Assembly (NCBI RefSeq): GCF_016865525.2
Contig: NZ_CP075169.1
Span: 1,426,337 to 1,490,336, forward strand
Length of the DNA stretch: 64,000 nucleotides
Direction: 5' to 3'
Origin: Sodalis ligni
Lineage (GTDB): Bacteria; Pseudomonadota; Gammaproteobacteria; Enterobacterales; Enterobacteriaceae
Every line of letters begins with the position of its first letter. Position 1 is the first letter of the stretch. The notes beneath the pieces are model-generated. The model saw only the letters and a list, made by a program, of their open reading frames with translations. It was not told the DNA's origin and did not search any database. Below, piece by piece: positions 8,173-18,663 of this stretch. Position numbers and translations under genes: made by a program.

Positions 8173-9120
8173 GTGCGACGAGATAAAGCCGGAAGCCGTA
8201 TGCGGCGGGGGCAGGGCGAAATTCGCTTTCATGCGTTTGGCTTCCTCCTGCGGGCTTTGGCCGAATAACCGTTTAAACTCCCGGCTGAATTGCGACGCGC
8301 TTTCATAGCCTACATCCAGGCAGGCCGTCGCCGCGGTCATATTGTTGCGCACCATCAGCAGGCGCGCCTGATGCAAGCGGATGGATTTTAGGTATTGTAT
8401 CGGCGTTGTGTTGGTGACCGACTTGAAATGGCTATGGAATGTGGGCACGCTCATACCCGCTTCGCCGGCCAGCCGCTCGACGTTGAGATCCTGGCTGAAC
8501 GAGGCGTGTATGCGCGCAATCGCCTTGGCAATCTTGCCGAACCGGCCTTGCATCAGCAGCGCTGCGCGCATAGAACTGCCCTGTTCGCCGGTAAGCACAT
8601 GGTAATACAGTTCCCGCACCAGGGACGGGCCGAGGATCTCCGCCTCCAATGGCCGGTTCATGGCTTCCAGGAAGCGCAGCACCGATTCGCTGAACCGCCG
8701 GTCCATGGGCGTGGAGATCATGCCCTGAGGCCTGGCCTGGACGCCGGTGTAGCGCTGGTCAATGCGGATCATCAAATCCGCCGCCACCTTGAAATCAAGA
8801 TGCATATAGATAGCCAGCAGCGGTTGTTCCGGGCTGGCATCGGTTTCCATGGTAAAGGGCACCGGCACCGACACGGCGAGATAATGCTGACGGTCATACA
8901 GATAAACCCGGTCGCCGAAAAACCCCCGCTTCCTCCCCTGGCAGACGATCACGATGCCCGGATCATATAATACCGGCGTGCGGCTTAGCGGACGGTTGGA
9001 GCGCAAAAAGCGCACATCAGGCAGCGCCGTCAGGTTATAGCCCTCCTCCGGAGCCAATTTCCCCAGCAGTGAAACCATGCGGTCCTGCAACGAGGCGTCG
9101 TTGCCGTCGGTCTTTTCCAT
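8170..9120 (-). CDS. AraC-family transcriptional regulator with AraC_N domain
   Basis: 316 residues. The N-terminal 180 or so residues fit the AraC_N (YqhC-type) effector domain, with RPLSRTPVLYDPGIVIVCQG near the start. The C-terminal DNA-binding domain (about 196-298) has the two helix-turn-helix motifs: LNVERLAGEAGMSVPTFHSH and the conserved CLDVGYESASQFSREFKRLFG. AAGGAAAACAGG precedes the ATG. It is transcribed divergently from the SDR gene at 9282 across 161 bases that contain an inverted repeat, so control of that oxidoreductase is the natural inference, as in many AraC_N/oxidoreductase pairs. Confidence 0.9.
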   Translation of the reverse strand: MEKTDGNDASLQDRMVSLLGKLAPEEGYNLTALPDVRFLRSNRPLSRTPVLYDPGIVIVCQGRKRGFFGDRVYLYDRQHYLAVSVPVPFTMETDASPEQPLLAIYMHLDFKVAADLMIRIDQRYTGVQARPQGMISTPMDRRFSESVLRFLEAMNRPLEAEILGPSLVRELYYHVLTGEQGSSMRAALLMQGRFGKIAKAIARIHASFSQDLNVERLAGEAGMSVPTFHSHFKSVTNTTPIQYLKSIRLHQARLLMVRNNMTAATACLDVGYESASQFSREFKRLFGQSPQEEAKRMKANFALPPPHTASGFISSH

Positions 9121-9162
9121 CCTGTTTTCCTTTTATCGGCGTCTGGGCGCATTATGCCATAG

Positions 9163-9201
9163 CTTGCCTAGAATATTTACTTGTTCATAGGATTAGGCAA
9201 G
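9163..9201. promoter_or_regulatory. Inverted repeat in the araC/SDR divergent promoter region
   Basis: CTTGCCTA at 9163-9170 and TAGGCAAG at 9194-9201 form a perfect 8-bp inverted repeat separated by 23 AT-rich bases. Its location between two divergent genes suggests a binding site for the adjacent AraC-type regulator, although this family often uses direct repeats. Confidence 0.45.
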
Positions 9202-9281
9202 ATAAACAGAACAACAGACAGCCGTTCTATTCTCGCTACGGGATATCATGCAACTCCTCTCTCACTACTTGGGTGTTGAAA

Positions 9282-10172
9282 ATGAATGATTCCGTAAAAA
9301 ACGATGCGTCTTTACATGAAAACGCGAAAACAACGGGCCCGACTGCCGCCAAAACGCTATTGATAACCGGCGTCAGCAGCGGGTTCGGGCTGGCCTTGGC
9401 CAAAGCAGCTCTTGCCGACGGGCATCGGGTAATAGGAACGGTACGAAGCCCGGCGGCAAAGGCCGACTTCGAAGCATTAAACCCGGCACAGGCATTTGGA
9501 CGGATACTGGATGTTACCGATATTGAACTTATGGATAGCCTGATAGCTGATGCCGAGTCATTGCTGGGCCCCATCGACGTTCTGGTGAATAATGCCGGCT
9601 ACGGTCATGAGGGGGTTTTTGAAGAATCGCCGCTGGCGGACATGCGGCGCCAGTTTGATGTCAACGTGTTCGGCGCTGTGGCGATGATCAAAGCGGTATT
9701 GCCCTATATGCGCAAGCGGCGCGCCGGCCATATTGTCAATATCACCTCCATGGGTGGATTCATTACCATGCCGGGTATTGCGTATTACTGCGGCAGCAAA
9801 TTCGCCTTGGAAGGTATATCCGAGGCGCTGGGCAAGGAACTGAAGCCGTTTAACATCGCCGTTACCGCCGTGGCGCCCGGTTCTTTTCGCACCGACTGGG
9901 CCGGACGCTCCATGGTACGCTCGCCGCGCAATATCGCCGATTACAACGCGATATTCGATCCCATCCGCAAAGCGCGCGAGGAAAAAAGCGGCCATCAGCT
10001 CGGCGATCCCGCCAAAGCCGCGCAGGCCATCTTGAGGCTGATTGAAAGCCGGGAGCCCCCCGCCCATTTGTTGCTGGGCAGCGACGCCCTGGCGCTGGTA
10101 CGGGACAAACTGACGCAATACGCGCTTGAGATTGACGCCTGGGAAAAGGTAACCCGATCCACCGACGGTTAG
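9282..10172 (+). CDS. Short-chain dehydrogenase/reductase
   Basis: 296 residues from the ATG at 9282. It is a classical SDR: cofactor-binding TGVSSGFG, structural NNAGYG, catalytic Ser in ITSMGG, and YYCGSK carrying the Tyr and Lys. GTVRSPAA at the end of beta-2 has an Arg that favours NADPH. The first 20 residues are a polar extension not seen in most members; an open frame continues upstream into the regulator gene but has no support. The substrate is unknown. The gene is paired divergently with an AraC_N regulator. Confidence 0.9.
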   Translation: MNDSVKNDASLHENAKTTGPTAAKTLLITGVSSGFGLALAKAALADGHRVIGTVRSPAAKADFEALNPAQAFGRILDVTDIELMDSLIADAESLLGPIDVLVNNAGYGHEGVFEESPLADMRRQFDVNVFGAVAMIKAVLPYMRKRRAGHIVNITSMGGFITMPGIAYYCGSKFALEGISEALGKELKPFNIAVTAVAPGSFRTDWAGRSMVRSPRNIADYNAIFDPIRKAREEKSGHQLGDPAKAAQAILRLIESREPPAHLLLGSDALALVRDKLTQYALEIDAWEKVTRSTDG

Positions 10173-10649
10173 CCCAATGCGCCGAAGGCTTCGCCCGGGA
10201 CGGACTGAACTCATCATTTAGACTTTTCCGGTTTCACTTCAGCCGCGGGCGGGAAGATAAAACCAACAGAGTCGGCGAATCATCTGGCGGCCCGCCCTGG
10301 CGCTATTGCCCAATGAATAGTCCTCGGCGGCGCCATTCATTTTAAATACGATTGTATTATAATTCCTCCCCATTCAAATTTGCTAAATAATTCGTTTGAT
10401 ATCTATATAATTTAGTTCCTGTCAATAAGGTTGCCAGGCCTTTATTCCCTATGGCTGCCGTTTATTTTAATAAGCCATGCTTCTATTAATTTAAAGTTAA
10501 ATCAATAATAGATAAGTATTGTTGTGCAATACAAGTAATAAAAATAATATCCTGTTAATTGTGTTTTAATATGTATATTAAATATGGCATTAGATAAAAA
10601 TATACTAAGTGTCGGGAACTCGGGATTCTTTATTTTGGGGGGCGTCAAT
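10173..10649. other. AT-rich intergenic region before the inverse autotransporter gene
   Basis: No convincing gene. The first 150 bases have normal composition; from about 10340 the sequence becomes strongly AT-rich, unlike its surroundings, and probably carries the promoter of the following gene. An in-frame ATG at 10584 exists but has no Shine-Dalgarno sequence. Confidence 0.5.
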
Positions 10650-11666
10650 ATGTACAGGATGGCTTATGATTCAGCCGATCGTTCAATTAAAAATCCTCAT
10701 CTTGGTTACGCTTTTTTACTCTATCCTTTACTTCATCGCGGCCTGTATGCATGGGTTATAATAGCTATAACGGTGCCTTTCTTTTTGGCGGCGTCCCCTA
10801 AGGCGGCCGTGGTGAATAACCCTGCCGGTCCTAACGATAGTTTAACGGCCGGCGGGGAGGCTTTCTTCGATGGCGACGACAAATCCGCCAACCTTGCCTC
10901 TTTTGCGCAATCGGCCAGGGAATCATCCAGTCAATTCGGCAGCGCCCGGTTTCAGTTTAATGCAGACGATGATTTTCATTTGAACGGCAGTTCTGTCGAT
11001 CTGCTGGTGCCCTTTGATAACAGGCCAAATACGATGTTGTTCACTCAATTAAGCGGTCGTCACCGGGACAGCCGCAATACGCTGAATCTGGGCGCCGGCG
11101 CCCGCCTGTTTACCAATAACTGGATGTTCGGTTTAAACTCGTTCTTCGATAATGATTTTAGCGGCACAAATCGGCGTATGAGCCTGGGTGCCGAACTCTG
11201 GACCCACTATGTTAAATTATCTTCAAACCTTTATTACCGAATAAAAAACTGGAGCCACTCCCCTGATTTGGAGAATTTTGATGAGCGGCCGGCCTTCGGT
11301 TACGATATGCGGGGCGATGCCTATTTGCCGTTCTTTCCCCAATTGGGGGCTCGCATGGTATTTGAGAAGTATTATGGCGACGGGGTGGCGCTGTTTGATA
11401 AAAATAAACGGTTGGACAGTCCCCGGGCGCTGATTGTCGGTCTTGATTATACGCCGATTCCCCTGCTGACGCTGGCGGTTGAGCAGCGCGTCGGCAGCGG
11501 AGATCAAAGCGAGGATCGTATCACTTTGCAAATAAATTACCGGCTGGGCCTGTCCTGGCGGGAACAATTCAATCCGCGGGGAGTAGCCTCCCTTCGAACC
11601 CTGGACCTCAGCCGATATGATTCGGTGGAGCGCAATGGTGATATGGTGCTCGACTATCGGCGGTGA
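10650..11666 (+). CDS. Inverse autotransporter beta-domain protein (invasin/intimin-like) without passenger
   Basis: 338 residues from the ATG at 10650, chosen because a GGGGGG run lies seven bases upstream; the ATG at 10584 would add 22 residues. A long N-terminal region with a hydrophobic stretch (YAWVIIAITVPFFLAASP) looks like an extended signal peptide. The rest matches the intimin/invasin beta-barrel (IAT_beta): LNLGAGARLF, WMFGLNSFFDNDF, RMSLGAELW, YDMRGDAYLPFFPQLG and the terminal SRYDSVERNGDMVLDYRR. In adhesins the Ig-like passenger begins just after this last motif, but here the gene stops. It could be a truncated adhesin or a YchO-like barrel-only protein. Confidence 0.85.
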   Translation: MYRMAYDSADRSIKNPHLGYAFLLYPLLHRGLYAWVIIAITVPFFLAASPKAAVVNNPAGPNDSLTAGGEAFFDGDDKSANLASFAQSARESSSQFGSARFQFNADDDFHLNGSSVDLLVPFDNRPNTMLFTQLSGRHRDSRNTLNLGAGARLFTNNWMFGLNSFFDNDFSGTNRRMSLGAELWTHYVKLSSNLYYRIKNWSHSPDLENFDERPAFGYDMRGDAYLPFFPQLGARMVFEKYYGDGVALFDKNKRLDSPRALIVGLDYTPIPLLTLAVEQRVGSGDQSEDRITLQINYRLGLSWREQFNPRGVASLRTLDLSRYDSVERNGDMVLDYRR

Positions 11667-11712
11667 ATATTGTCCGGTGCGGCAGGCGCTATTCTTGCCG
11701 CCGGTGAGGGCT

Positions 11713-13575
11713 TCACGCCAGCCAATGCTGTATCTGGCTCAGAATACCAACGCTGTCCAGGCCGATATCGGCGCGGATTTCCTGCTGGGAGCCCTGTGGA
11801 ATAAACCGGTCGGGCAGGCCGATATTCAATACCGGCACCAGTAGCCGCTTGCGCATCAGAAATTCATTCACCGCGCTGCCGGCCCCGCCCATGACCGCAT
11901 TCTCCTCCAGCGTCACCAGTACTTCATGGCCGGCGGCCAGTGACTCAATCAATTCCTCGTCCAAGGGCTTCACAAAGCGCATATCCACCAGGGTGGCGTT
12001 TAGATGCCGGGCCGCGATGTCGGCTTCCTGCAGCAGGGTGCCGAAATTGAGCAGGGCGATTTTCTCCCCTTGGCGCCGGATAATCCCTTTGCCGATGTCC
12101 AGCGGCGCCAGCGGTGAGAACGCCGCGCCGGTGCCGTTACCCCTGGGATAACGCACCGCGCTGGGGCCGGCTTCATAATGGTAGCCGGTATGCAGCATCA
12201 GGCGGCATTCGTTTTCGTCGCTCGGCACCATAATCACCAGATTGGGAATACAGCGTAAAAAAGACAAATCAAACGCGCCCTGATGCGTCGGCCCGTCTGC
12301 CCCGACGATACCGCCGCGATCGATGGCGAACAGCACCGGCAGACGCTGAATGGCCACGTCATGAATCACCTGATCATAGGCCCGCTGTAAAAAGGTCGAG
12401 TAGATTGCCACCACCGGCTTATAACCGCCGATGGCCAAACCGGCGGCAAAGGTGACCGCATGCTGTTCGGCTATGGCTACATCGAAATAGCGATCCGGAT
12501 ATTGCCGGGAAAACGGCACCATGCCGGATCCTTCCCGCATGGCCGGCGTTATCGCCATCAATTTAGGGTCGGCGGCGGCGGTTTCACACAGCCAGTTGCC
12601 GAAAATGGCCGAATAGGTGGGCAGGCCTTCGGCGCTCTTGGGCAGCGTGCCGATTTGCGGATCGAACTTCGGCACCGCATGCCAGCCAATGGGATCTTTT
12701 TCCGCCGGGGCGTAGCCTTTGCCTTTTTTGGTCATGATATGCAGGAACTGCGGGCCTTTCCTGCCGCGCATATTTTTCAGGGTATGCACCAGCCCCAGCA
12801 CGTCATGGCCGTCAACCGGCCCGATATAATTAAAACCCAGCTCTTCAAACAGGGTGCCGGGCACTACCATGCCCTTGATGTGCTCTTCGGTACGCTTTAC
12901 CAGTTCTTTAATGGGCGGGATGCCGGACAGCACTTTTTTGCCCCCTTCCCGCAGGGTGGAATACAGCTTGCCGGACAGGATTTGAGCCAGGTGATTGTTC
13001 AGCGCGCCGACGTTCTCCGAGATGGACATTTCGTTATCATTCAGGATAACCAGCAGATCCGGTTTGATGTCGCCGGCGTGATTCATCGCTTCAAAAGACA
13101 TGCCGGCGGTAATGGCGCCGTCCCCTATCACGCAGACCGTACGGCGGCCTTTGCCTTCATGCTCCGCCGCCACGGCCATGCCCAGCCCGGCGCTGATGGA
13201 CGTTGATGAGTGCCCCACGGACAAGACGTCATACTCGCTTTCGCCGCGCCAGGGAAACGGATGCAGGCCGCCCTTTTGACGGATGGTGGAAATTTTTTCC
13301 CGCCGTCCGGTAAGGATTTTATGGGGATAAGCCTGATGGCCCACATCCCAAATCAGATGATCAAAAGGCGTGTTATAGACATAATGCAGCGCCACGGTGA
13401 GTTCCACGGTACCGAGTCCCGAGGCGAAATGGCCGCTGGAGCGACTCACGCTGTCGAGCAAAAACTGCCTGAGTTCATCGCAGAGTTTCAGCAAACTCTC
13501 TTTGGGCATCAGACGCAGCTGCGCCGGAATTTCAGCTAATGCCAGGGTCGGGTACTTTGTTATATCAAGACTCAT
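11713..13575 (-). CDS. dxs: Dxs, 1-deoxy-D-xylulose-5-phosphate synthase
   Basis: 620 residues, the same as E. coli Dxs. It condenses pyruvate and glyceraldehyde 3-phosphate, the first step of the methylerythritol phosphate pathway; the product also feeds thiamine and pyridoxal synthesis. The thiamine-diphosphate motif [18 protein letters not shown] continues to [24 protein letters not shown] and the catalytic-Glu region [14 protein letters not shown] are present, and the C-terminal transketolase-like domain is complete. It is the last gene of xseB-ispA-dxs, starting 37 bases after ispA. Confidence 0.98.
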   Translation of the reverse strand: MSLDITKYPTLALAEIPAQLRLMPKESLLKLCDELRQFLLDSVSRSSGHFASGLGTVELTVALHYVYNTPFDHLIWDVGHQAYPHKILTGRREKISTIRQKGGLHPFPWRGESEYDVLSVGHSSTSISAGLGMAVAAEHEGKGRRTVCVIGDGAITAGMSFEAMNHAGDIKPDLLVILNDNEMSISENVGALNNHLAQILSGKLYSTLREGGKKVLSGIPPIKELVKRTEEHIKGMVVPGTLFEELGFNYIGPVDGHDVLGLVHTLKNMRGRKGPQFLHIMTKKGKGYAPAEKDPIGWHAVPKFDPQIGTLPKSAEGLPTYSAIFGNWLCETAAADPKLMAITPAMREGSGMVPFSRQYPDRYFDVAIAEQHAVTFAAGLAIGGYKPVVAIYSTFLQRAYDQVIHDVAIQRLPVLFAIDRGGIVGADGPTHQGAFDLSFLRCIPNLVIMVPSDENECRLMLHTGYHYEAGPSAVRYPRGNGTGAAFSPLAPLDIGKGIIRRQGEKIALLNFGTLLQEADIAARHLNATLVDMRFVKPLDEELIESLAAGHEVLVTLEENAVMGGAGSAVNEFLMRKRLLVPVLNIGLPDRFIPQGSQQEIRADIGLDSVGILSQIQHWLA

Positions 13576-13612
13576 TGGATACTCATACCTGAGGTAATAA
13601 AACCGTCAAATG

Positions 13613-14512
13613 CTATTTGTCACGCTCGATAACAAAACGCGCCAATGCCGCCAGCGTGGATGTATCATAGCCCAGGGCGGCGACATGTTCTAAGGATGAC
13701 AACGATTCCCGATGCAGATCCAGCGCCTTGGCCCGCGCTCCGTCCAGTCCAAGCAGCGCCGGGTAGGTATTTTTGCCCAGTTGCTGATCCGCTCCCTGCC
13801 GTTTGCCGATGGTGGCGGTATCGCCCACAACGTCCAGAATGTCGTCCTGCACCTGAAACGCCAGCCCGATGGCGGCGGCATAGCGATCCAGATGGGGCAA
13901 AAGCTGTTTGCCCGGTGCGCCGGCGGCCAGTGCGCCCAGCGCTACCGCCGCCCGGATCAAGGCACCCGTTTTGTGCCGGTGGATGGTTTCCAAGGCCGGC
14001 AATGTCACCGGATGACCTTCCGCCGCCAGATCCTGCGCCTGACCCAGACACATGCCGCGGGCGCCGCTGGCCTGCGCCAGGGCGGATATCATCAGCAGGC
14101 GATCCTGGGCCGGCACCCCCGGCATCGTCGCATCAGCCAGAATGGAAAACGCCAGCGTTTGCAAAGCATCTCCGGCCAGAATAGCGGTATCCTCGCCAAA
14201 TTTCCGATGGCAGGTGGGCTGGCCGCGCCGCAAATCGTCATTATCCATGGCGGGCAAGTCGTCATGGATTAACGAATAGGCATGGATACACTCAATGGCC
14301 GCCGCCGGCGCGTCCAGTATGTCAGGCGACAGGCCGAACATCTGCCCGGTACGGTAAACCAAAAACGGCCGCAGGCGCTTACCGCCCAATAACGCACCGT
14401 GGCGCATGGCCTGCATCAGCGGTTCGCGATGGTCCAGCGGCGCAAAAAAGCGATCCAGCGCGCCGTTGACCCGCTCATGGCTGGCCTTGAGCTGCGAGGC
14501 AAAATCACTCAT
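13613..14512 (-). CDS. ispA: IspA, farnesyl diphosphate synthase
   Basis: 299 residues (E. coli 299). It adds isopentenyl diphosphate to dimethylallyl and geranyl diphosphate. Both aspartate-rich motifs are present: DDLPAMDNDD and, near the end, FQVQDDILDVVGD. GALLGGKRLRPFLVYRTG and RRGQPTCHRKFGE are typical of the family. The ATG at 14512 (MSDFASQL) lies 4 bases after the xseB stop, matching the enterobacterial start. Confidence 0.98.
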   Translation of the reverse strand: MSDFASQLKASHERVNGALDRFFAPLDHREPLMQAMRHGALLGGKRLRPFLVYRTGQMFGLSPDILDAPAAAIECIHAYSLIHDDLPAMDNDDLRRGQPTCHRKFGEDTAILAGDALQTLAFSILADATMPGVPAQDRLLMISALAQASGARGMCLGQAQDLAAEGHPVTLPALETIHRHKTGALIRAAVALGALAAGAPGKQLLPHLDRYAAAIGLAFQVQDDILDVVGDTATIGKRQGADQQLGKNTYPALLGLDGARAKALDLHRESLSSLEHVAALGYDTSTLAALARFVIERDK

Positions 14513-14516
14513 GGTC

Positions 14517-14759
14517 CTATTCCGCATCCGGGGTGAATGGCGTTAACGGCGCTTCCTTGTCCTCGCTCAACAAAATCTGCACCCGCTGCTCGGCCTGCCG
14601 CAGGGTTTGCTGGCCTTGGCGCGCCAGCTGCACGCCTTGCTCAAACGCATTCAGCGCATCCTCCAGCGGCAGTTCGCCGGATTCAAGATGGGTAACAATT
14701 TGCTCCAGCTCTTTCAGCGCTGTTTCAAAACTGGCGGGCTGTTCGGCTTTTTTCGGCAT
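14517..14759 (-). CDS. xseB: XseB, exodeoxyribonuclease VII small subunit
   Basis: 80 residues, like E. coli XseB. It is the small subunit that associates in several copies with XseA in exonuclease VII. The two-helix architecture is clear: [20 protein letters not shown] and [19 protein letters not shown]. The ATG at 14759 (MPKKAEQ) is preferred; a TTG 12 bases upstream would add four residues. It is the first gene of xseB-ispA-dxs. Confidence 0.97.
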   Translation of the reverse strand: MPKKAEQPASFETALKELEQIVTHLESGELPLEDALNAFEQGVQLARQGQQTLRQAEQRVQILLSEDKEAPLTPFTPDAE

Positions 14760-14985
14760 AATTTTTTTCAATATAGTGAGTGGCTGCGAGTATGAAAGCA
14801 GTCAACGTTAGCCCAGAGTGCGCTGATAAGCAAATTGAGCCTCAATCCGCTGACGGAAGGTGATATACTCCGCGCCTCGGATGCTATTGATAACGCCCGC
14901 GCCCAGGCGCCGGGGATTACCGATATCTCATTATATGACGTGTTCCGATGCGTTGTCTTTTTCTGATCACATAACGACTATCGCC

Positions 14986-16433
14986 ATGAAGTTTATCATC
15001 AAACTGTTTCCGGAAATTACGATAAAGAGTCAATCCGTACGGCTGCGCTTTATCAAAATCCTCACCAGCAATATTCGCAACGTCTTGAAACATTACGACG
15101 AATCTCTGGCGGTAGTGCGCCACTGGGACCATGTTGAAGTCCGCGCCCAGAATGAAAGCCAGCGTACGCCGATTGTCGACGCGTTAACACGTATTCCCGG
15201 TATCCATCATATCCTGGCGGTGGAAGATCATCCCTATGAAGATATGCATGATATCTACCGGCAAACCCTGGCGCTGAATCACGATCGCCTGGTTGGCAAA
15301 ACCTTCTGCGTGCGCGTGAAGCGCCGTGGCACCCACGACTTTACCTCGCAGGACGTGGAGCGCTACGTCGGGGGCGGACTGAACCAGAATGTGGCCGGAA
15401 CACGCGTCAAGCTCAATCACCCCGAAGAAACGGTGCATCTTGAAATCGAAGATGACCGGCTGCTGCTTATCACCGGACGCTATGAAGGCATCGGCGGGTA
15501 CCCCATCGGCACCCAGGAAGACGTGCTGTCCCTGATCTCGGCGGCTTCGATTCAGGCGTATCCAGCTATATGCTGATACGCCGGGGCTGTCGCGTGCACT
15601 ACTGCTTCTTTAACCTCGGCGGCGCGGCCCATGAGATTGGCGTCCGGCAGGTGGCCCACCATATCTGGAACCGCTTCGGCAGCTCCCACCGGGTCCGTTT
15701 TATCGCCATTGATTTTGCGGCGGTAGTGGGCGAAATCCTGGAGAAGGTGGACGACGGGCAAATGGGCGTCGTGCTCAAGCGCATGATGGTGCGGGCGGCG
15801 TCGAAAATGGCCGAACGCTACGGCATCCAGGCGCTGGTGACCGGCGAGGCGCTCGGCCAGGTCTCCAGCCAAACGCTGACCAATCTGCGCCTGATTGATA
15901 ATGTCTCCGACACTTTGATCCTGCGGCCGCTTATCTCCCATGATAAAGAACATATTATCAACCTGGCCCGCAGCATCGGCACCGAGGATTTTGCCAAAAC
16001 CATGCCGGAATATTGCGGCGTCATTTCCAAAAGCCCGACGGTGAAAGCGGTAAAACAGCGTATTGAACAGGAAGAAGCGAATTTTGATTTTGCCATTCTC
16101 GATCGGGCGGTTGATGAAGCCCAAAGCATCGACATCAGGGAGATTATCGAACAAACCAACCAGGATGTGGTTGAGGTTGAAACCTCGGACCAGGTAGGCG
16201 ATAACGATATCGTGCTGGATATTCGCCCGGTGGATGAACAGGAGAGCCAGCCGCTGGTATTGGACAATATTCCCGTCAAGGCGTTGCCGTTTTACAAACT
16301 GGGATCCCTGTTCAGTGAACTGGATCAGAGCAAATCCTATCTGTTGTACTGTGAACGGGGAGTCATGAGCCGTCTGCAGGCGCTCTATTTGCGCGAGCAG
16401 GGATTTGCCAACGTCAAGGTATACCGGCCGTAA
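14986..16433 (+). pseudogene. thiI: ThiI, tRNA sulfurtransferase, frameshifted in the PP-loop
   Basis: Full-length similarity to ThiI is split over two frames. The first part runs from ATG 14986 ([20 protein letters not shown]) through the ferredoxin-like and THUMP domains to VLSLIS at about 15540. The second part resumes immediately with [10 protein letters not shown] and ends in the rhodanese-like domain, with the catalytic Cys in [15 protein letters not shown]. The expected PP-loop SGGFDSG is restored by one extra G near 15538-15541 (TCGGCGG instead of TCGGGCGG). ThiI makes 4-thiouridine in tRNA and supplies sulfur for the thiazole of thiamine. The remainder of the gene is well preserved, so the change is recent or a sequencing error. 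Confidence 0.9.
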
Positions 16434-16510
16434 ACGGGAATAGGGCGGCGCAGAAAGTATAAAACCCCGGCTGCCGCCCGTTCCCCTTCGCCCCCGTTCG
16501 CGGGAAATTC

Positions 16511-17101
16511 TCAGCCAGCGTAATTATCCACACCCGAGGGCAACACCAATTGCTCCGCCACCTCGGCCGCCTTGGCCGTGCCCAGCAAAATATCGATGAT
16601 TTTCAGGGAAAAATCCATTGCGGTCCCCGGACCCTGGCTGGTCAACAGGTTATTCTCCTTCACATACACCCAGCGCTTATCACGCCACTCTGTGGGCGGT
16701 ATACGATCCTTCAATGCCGGGAAGCCGGTCATGGCGACGGAGGGGAACAGCTTATGGTGTTGTAATACCAGCGCCGGCGCCGCGCAGATTGCCGCTACCA
16801 GCTTGCCCTGACTTTTTATCCGACGGATGGTCGCCACCAACTGTGGATCGTCCCGGAAGCCTTCAGCGCCTTTGGCGCCGCCAGGCAATACAATGACATC
16901 AAACAATCGGTCGAGCACTGCCGACAAGGGCGTATCCGCCAGCAGACGCACTCCCCGCGAACAGCGGACTTCAAGCCCCTCGCCGTTATTCACGGCGGCG
17001 GTTGTTACCTCAATCCCGCCCCGCACCAGCAGATCGATAACGGTGACGGCTTCTGTCTCCTCACTCCCATTCGCCAGACATACCAGTGCCGAGACGGTCA
17101 T
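16511..17101 (-). CDS. yajL: YajL, DJ-1/PfpI-family protein deglycase/chaperone
   Basis: 196 residues (E. coli 196). DJ-1 superfamily member implicated in protection against oxidative and carbonyl stress. The reactive Cys106 lies in [11 protein letters not shown]; Glu14-Glu15 in NGSEETEAV and GGAKGAEGF also match. The start at 17101 gives [12 protein letters not shown], aligned with the family; the frame is open further upstream but that would overlap panE deeply. The gene overlaps the end of panE by 41 bases, so the two are coupled. Confidence 0.96.
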   Translation of the reverse strand: MTVSALVCLANGSEETEAVTVIDLLVRGGIEVTTAAVNNGEGLEVRCSRGVRLLADTPLSAVLDRLFDVIVLPGGAKGAEGFRDDPQLVATIRRIKSQGKLVAAICAAPALVLQHHKLFPSVAMTGFPALKDRIPPTEWRDKRWVYVKENNLLTSQGPGTAMDFSLKIIDILLGTAKAAEVAEQLVLPSGVDNYAG

Positions 17102-17978
17102 AACGATTCTCCTTTTGCTTAACCAGTTCATACAAACGTTGATTGGCGGGGACATTGATGCCGTGCGCCCGCGCGCGCCGCAGTAGATAACCGTTGATAT
17201 AATCAATTTCGGTATGGCGCTGGGCCCGTATATCCTGCAGCATGGAGGAGGTGTTGCCGGCGGTGTTTCTGATAATCTGCCCGACATAAAGCAGCAGGCT
17301 TTCATAGGAGGTGTGAAAACCTTCGCGATCCATTACCGCCGCCACTTCTCGGCATAACTCTTCGATTTCGCTGCTGAAACGCTCGATCTCGCCGTTTGTG
17401 CATTCATACACCGCGGTAAGCGGGTTGATAATGCAGTTCGACGCCAGCTTAATCCAGCAGGTAGCGGCGATATTGTCATGCCAGGCCACGTCCGGCAGCG
17501 CATCGTGCAAAACTTCCGCAATCGAACTGATGGATTGAGCATTGGCGGTCAGCGGCCCGATACGAGTGGTACCGCTGTAGACATGGATAATGCTGCCATC
17601 GCCGCCGCGGTAGGCCGCATGGGTGGTTATGCCTTGCAAAAGGGGCTGGGTCAGGGCCGGCAATTCTTCACGGGTGCCCAAGCCATTATGTAATAATAAG
17701 ATGGCGCAGTCCGCTTTAAGCTGCGGCAGCAGGCTTCTGATCGCGTCGGAAACCTGCCAGGCTTTCAGGGTCACCAGCAATAAATCGCTCTCGGCCAGTA
17801 ACGCGGTATTATTGGCCGGCAGCTGATGTTGAAAGGTTTCTCCCAGGGGTGAAACCACATCAACGGTGCAAAAGGGTTGCGGCACGCGCAGCCAGCCCTG
17901 GAGGGTATGTCCCTGCTGGAACAGTCCCGCCAGCCAGAGTTGGCCGATAGCCCCACAACCCAGAACGGTAATATTCAT
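17061..17978 (-). CDS. panE: PanE, 2-dehydropantoate 2-reductase
   Basis: 305 residues (E. coli 303). It reduces ketopantoate to pantoate with NADPH in coenzyme A synthesis. The Rossmann motif GCGAIG is at residues 7-12. Further conserved segments are [22 protein letters not shown], and [16 protein letters not shown] with the catalytic Lys. The C-terminus (residues after about 292) differs from E. coli and overlaps the start of yajL. Confidence 0.97.
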   Translation of the reverse strand: MNITVLGCGAIGQLWLAGLFQQGHTLQGWLRVPQPFCTVDVVSPLGETFQHQLPANNTALLAESDLLLVTLKAWQVSDAIRSLLPQLKADCAILLLHNGLGTREELPALTQPLLQGITTHAAYRGGDGSIIHVYSGTTRIGPLTANAQSISSIAEVLHDALPDVAWHDNIAATCWIKLASNCIINPLTAVYECTNGEIERFSSEIEELCREVAAVMDREGFHTSYESLLLYVGQIIRNTAGNTSSMLQDIRAQRHTEIDYINGYLLRRARAHGINVPANQRLYELVKQKENRYDRLGTGMSGEWE

Positions 17979-18171
17979 GTGCCTAACCCTTGTGTAGATT
18001 TAGCCTTCACCCGGCTTCATGTGCAGTGCGACGCCTTCATTATAGACATTTACGCTATATGGGACATATTGCCGCCGGCCGGGGAACAGGCAATGGGCGA
18101 CCACTGGCTTTTGTATCCGGCAAACCAAGCAGGTATGATGCTTGCCATGGTGAGACTGAAAGAGAAACATT

Positions 18172-18663
18172 ATGCCCTCATTTGATATCGTTTCAGAAAT
18201 AGATATGCAAGAAGTTCGTAACGCGGTGGAAAATGCCAATCGGGAATTATCCACCCGCTGGGATTTTCGCAACGTGCCGGCAAGTTTTGAGCTGAATGAA
18301 AAAAACCAAAGCATAACCGCCACCAGCGAATCCGATTTCCAGGTGCAGCAATTGGTAGAGATACTGCGGGAGAAGCTGGCCAAGCGTGGTATCGAGGGCG
18401 GGGCTATCGAACTGCCCGACGAGATGGCGCGCAGCGGCAAAACCTACAGCATCGAGGCCAAGCTCAAGCAGGGTATAGAGTCCACTCTGGCCAAAAAGCT
18501 GGTGAAACTGATCAAAGACAGCAAGCTCAAGGTGCAGGTGCAGATCCAGGGCGAACAGGTGCGGGTCACCGGTAAATCACGGGATGATTTGCAGGGCGCC
18601 ATGGCGTTGGTCAAAGGCGGCGAGCTGGGCCAGCCGTTCCAGTTCACCAATTTTCGCGATTGA
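18172..18663 (+). CDS. yajQ: YajQ, UPF0234 family nucleotide-binding protein
   Basis: 163 residues, the same as E. coli YajQ. The family binds nucleotides; a Xanthomonas homologue is a cyclic di-GMP effector. Two ferredoxin-like repeats are visible, with [19 protein letters not shown] at the start, [16 protein letters not shown], and [15 protein letters not shown] at the end. AAAGAGAAAC precedes the ATG. It is the last core gene before the decayed toxin locus. Confidence 0.97.
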   Translation: MPSFDIVSEIDMQEVRNAVENANRELSTRWDFRNVPASFELNEKNQSITATSESDFQVQQLVEILREKLAKRGIEGGAIELPDEMARSGKTYSIEAKLKQGIESTLAKKLVKLIKDSKLKVQVQIQGEQVRVTGKSRDDLQGAMALVKGGELGQPFQFTNFRD

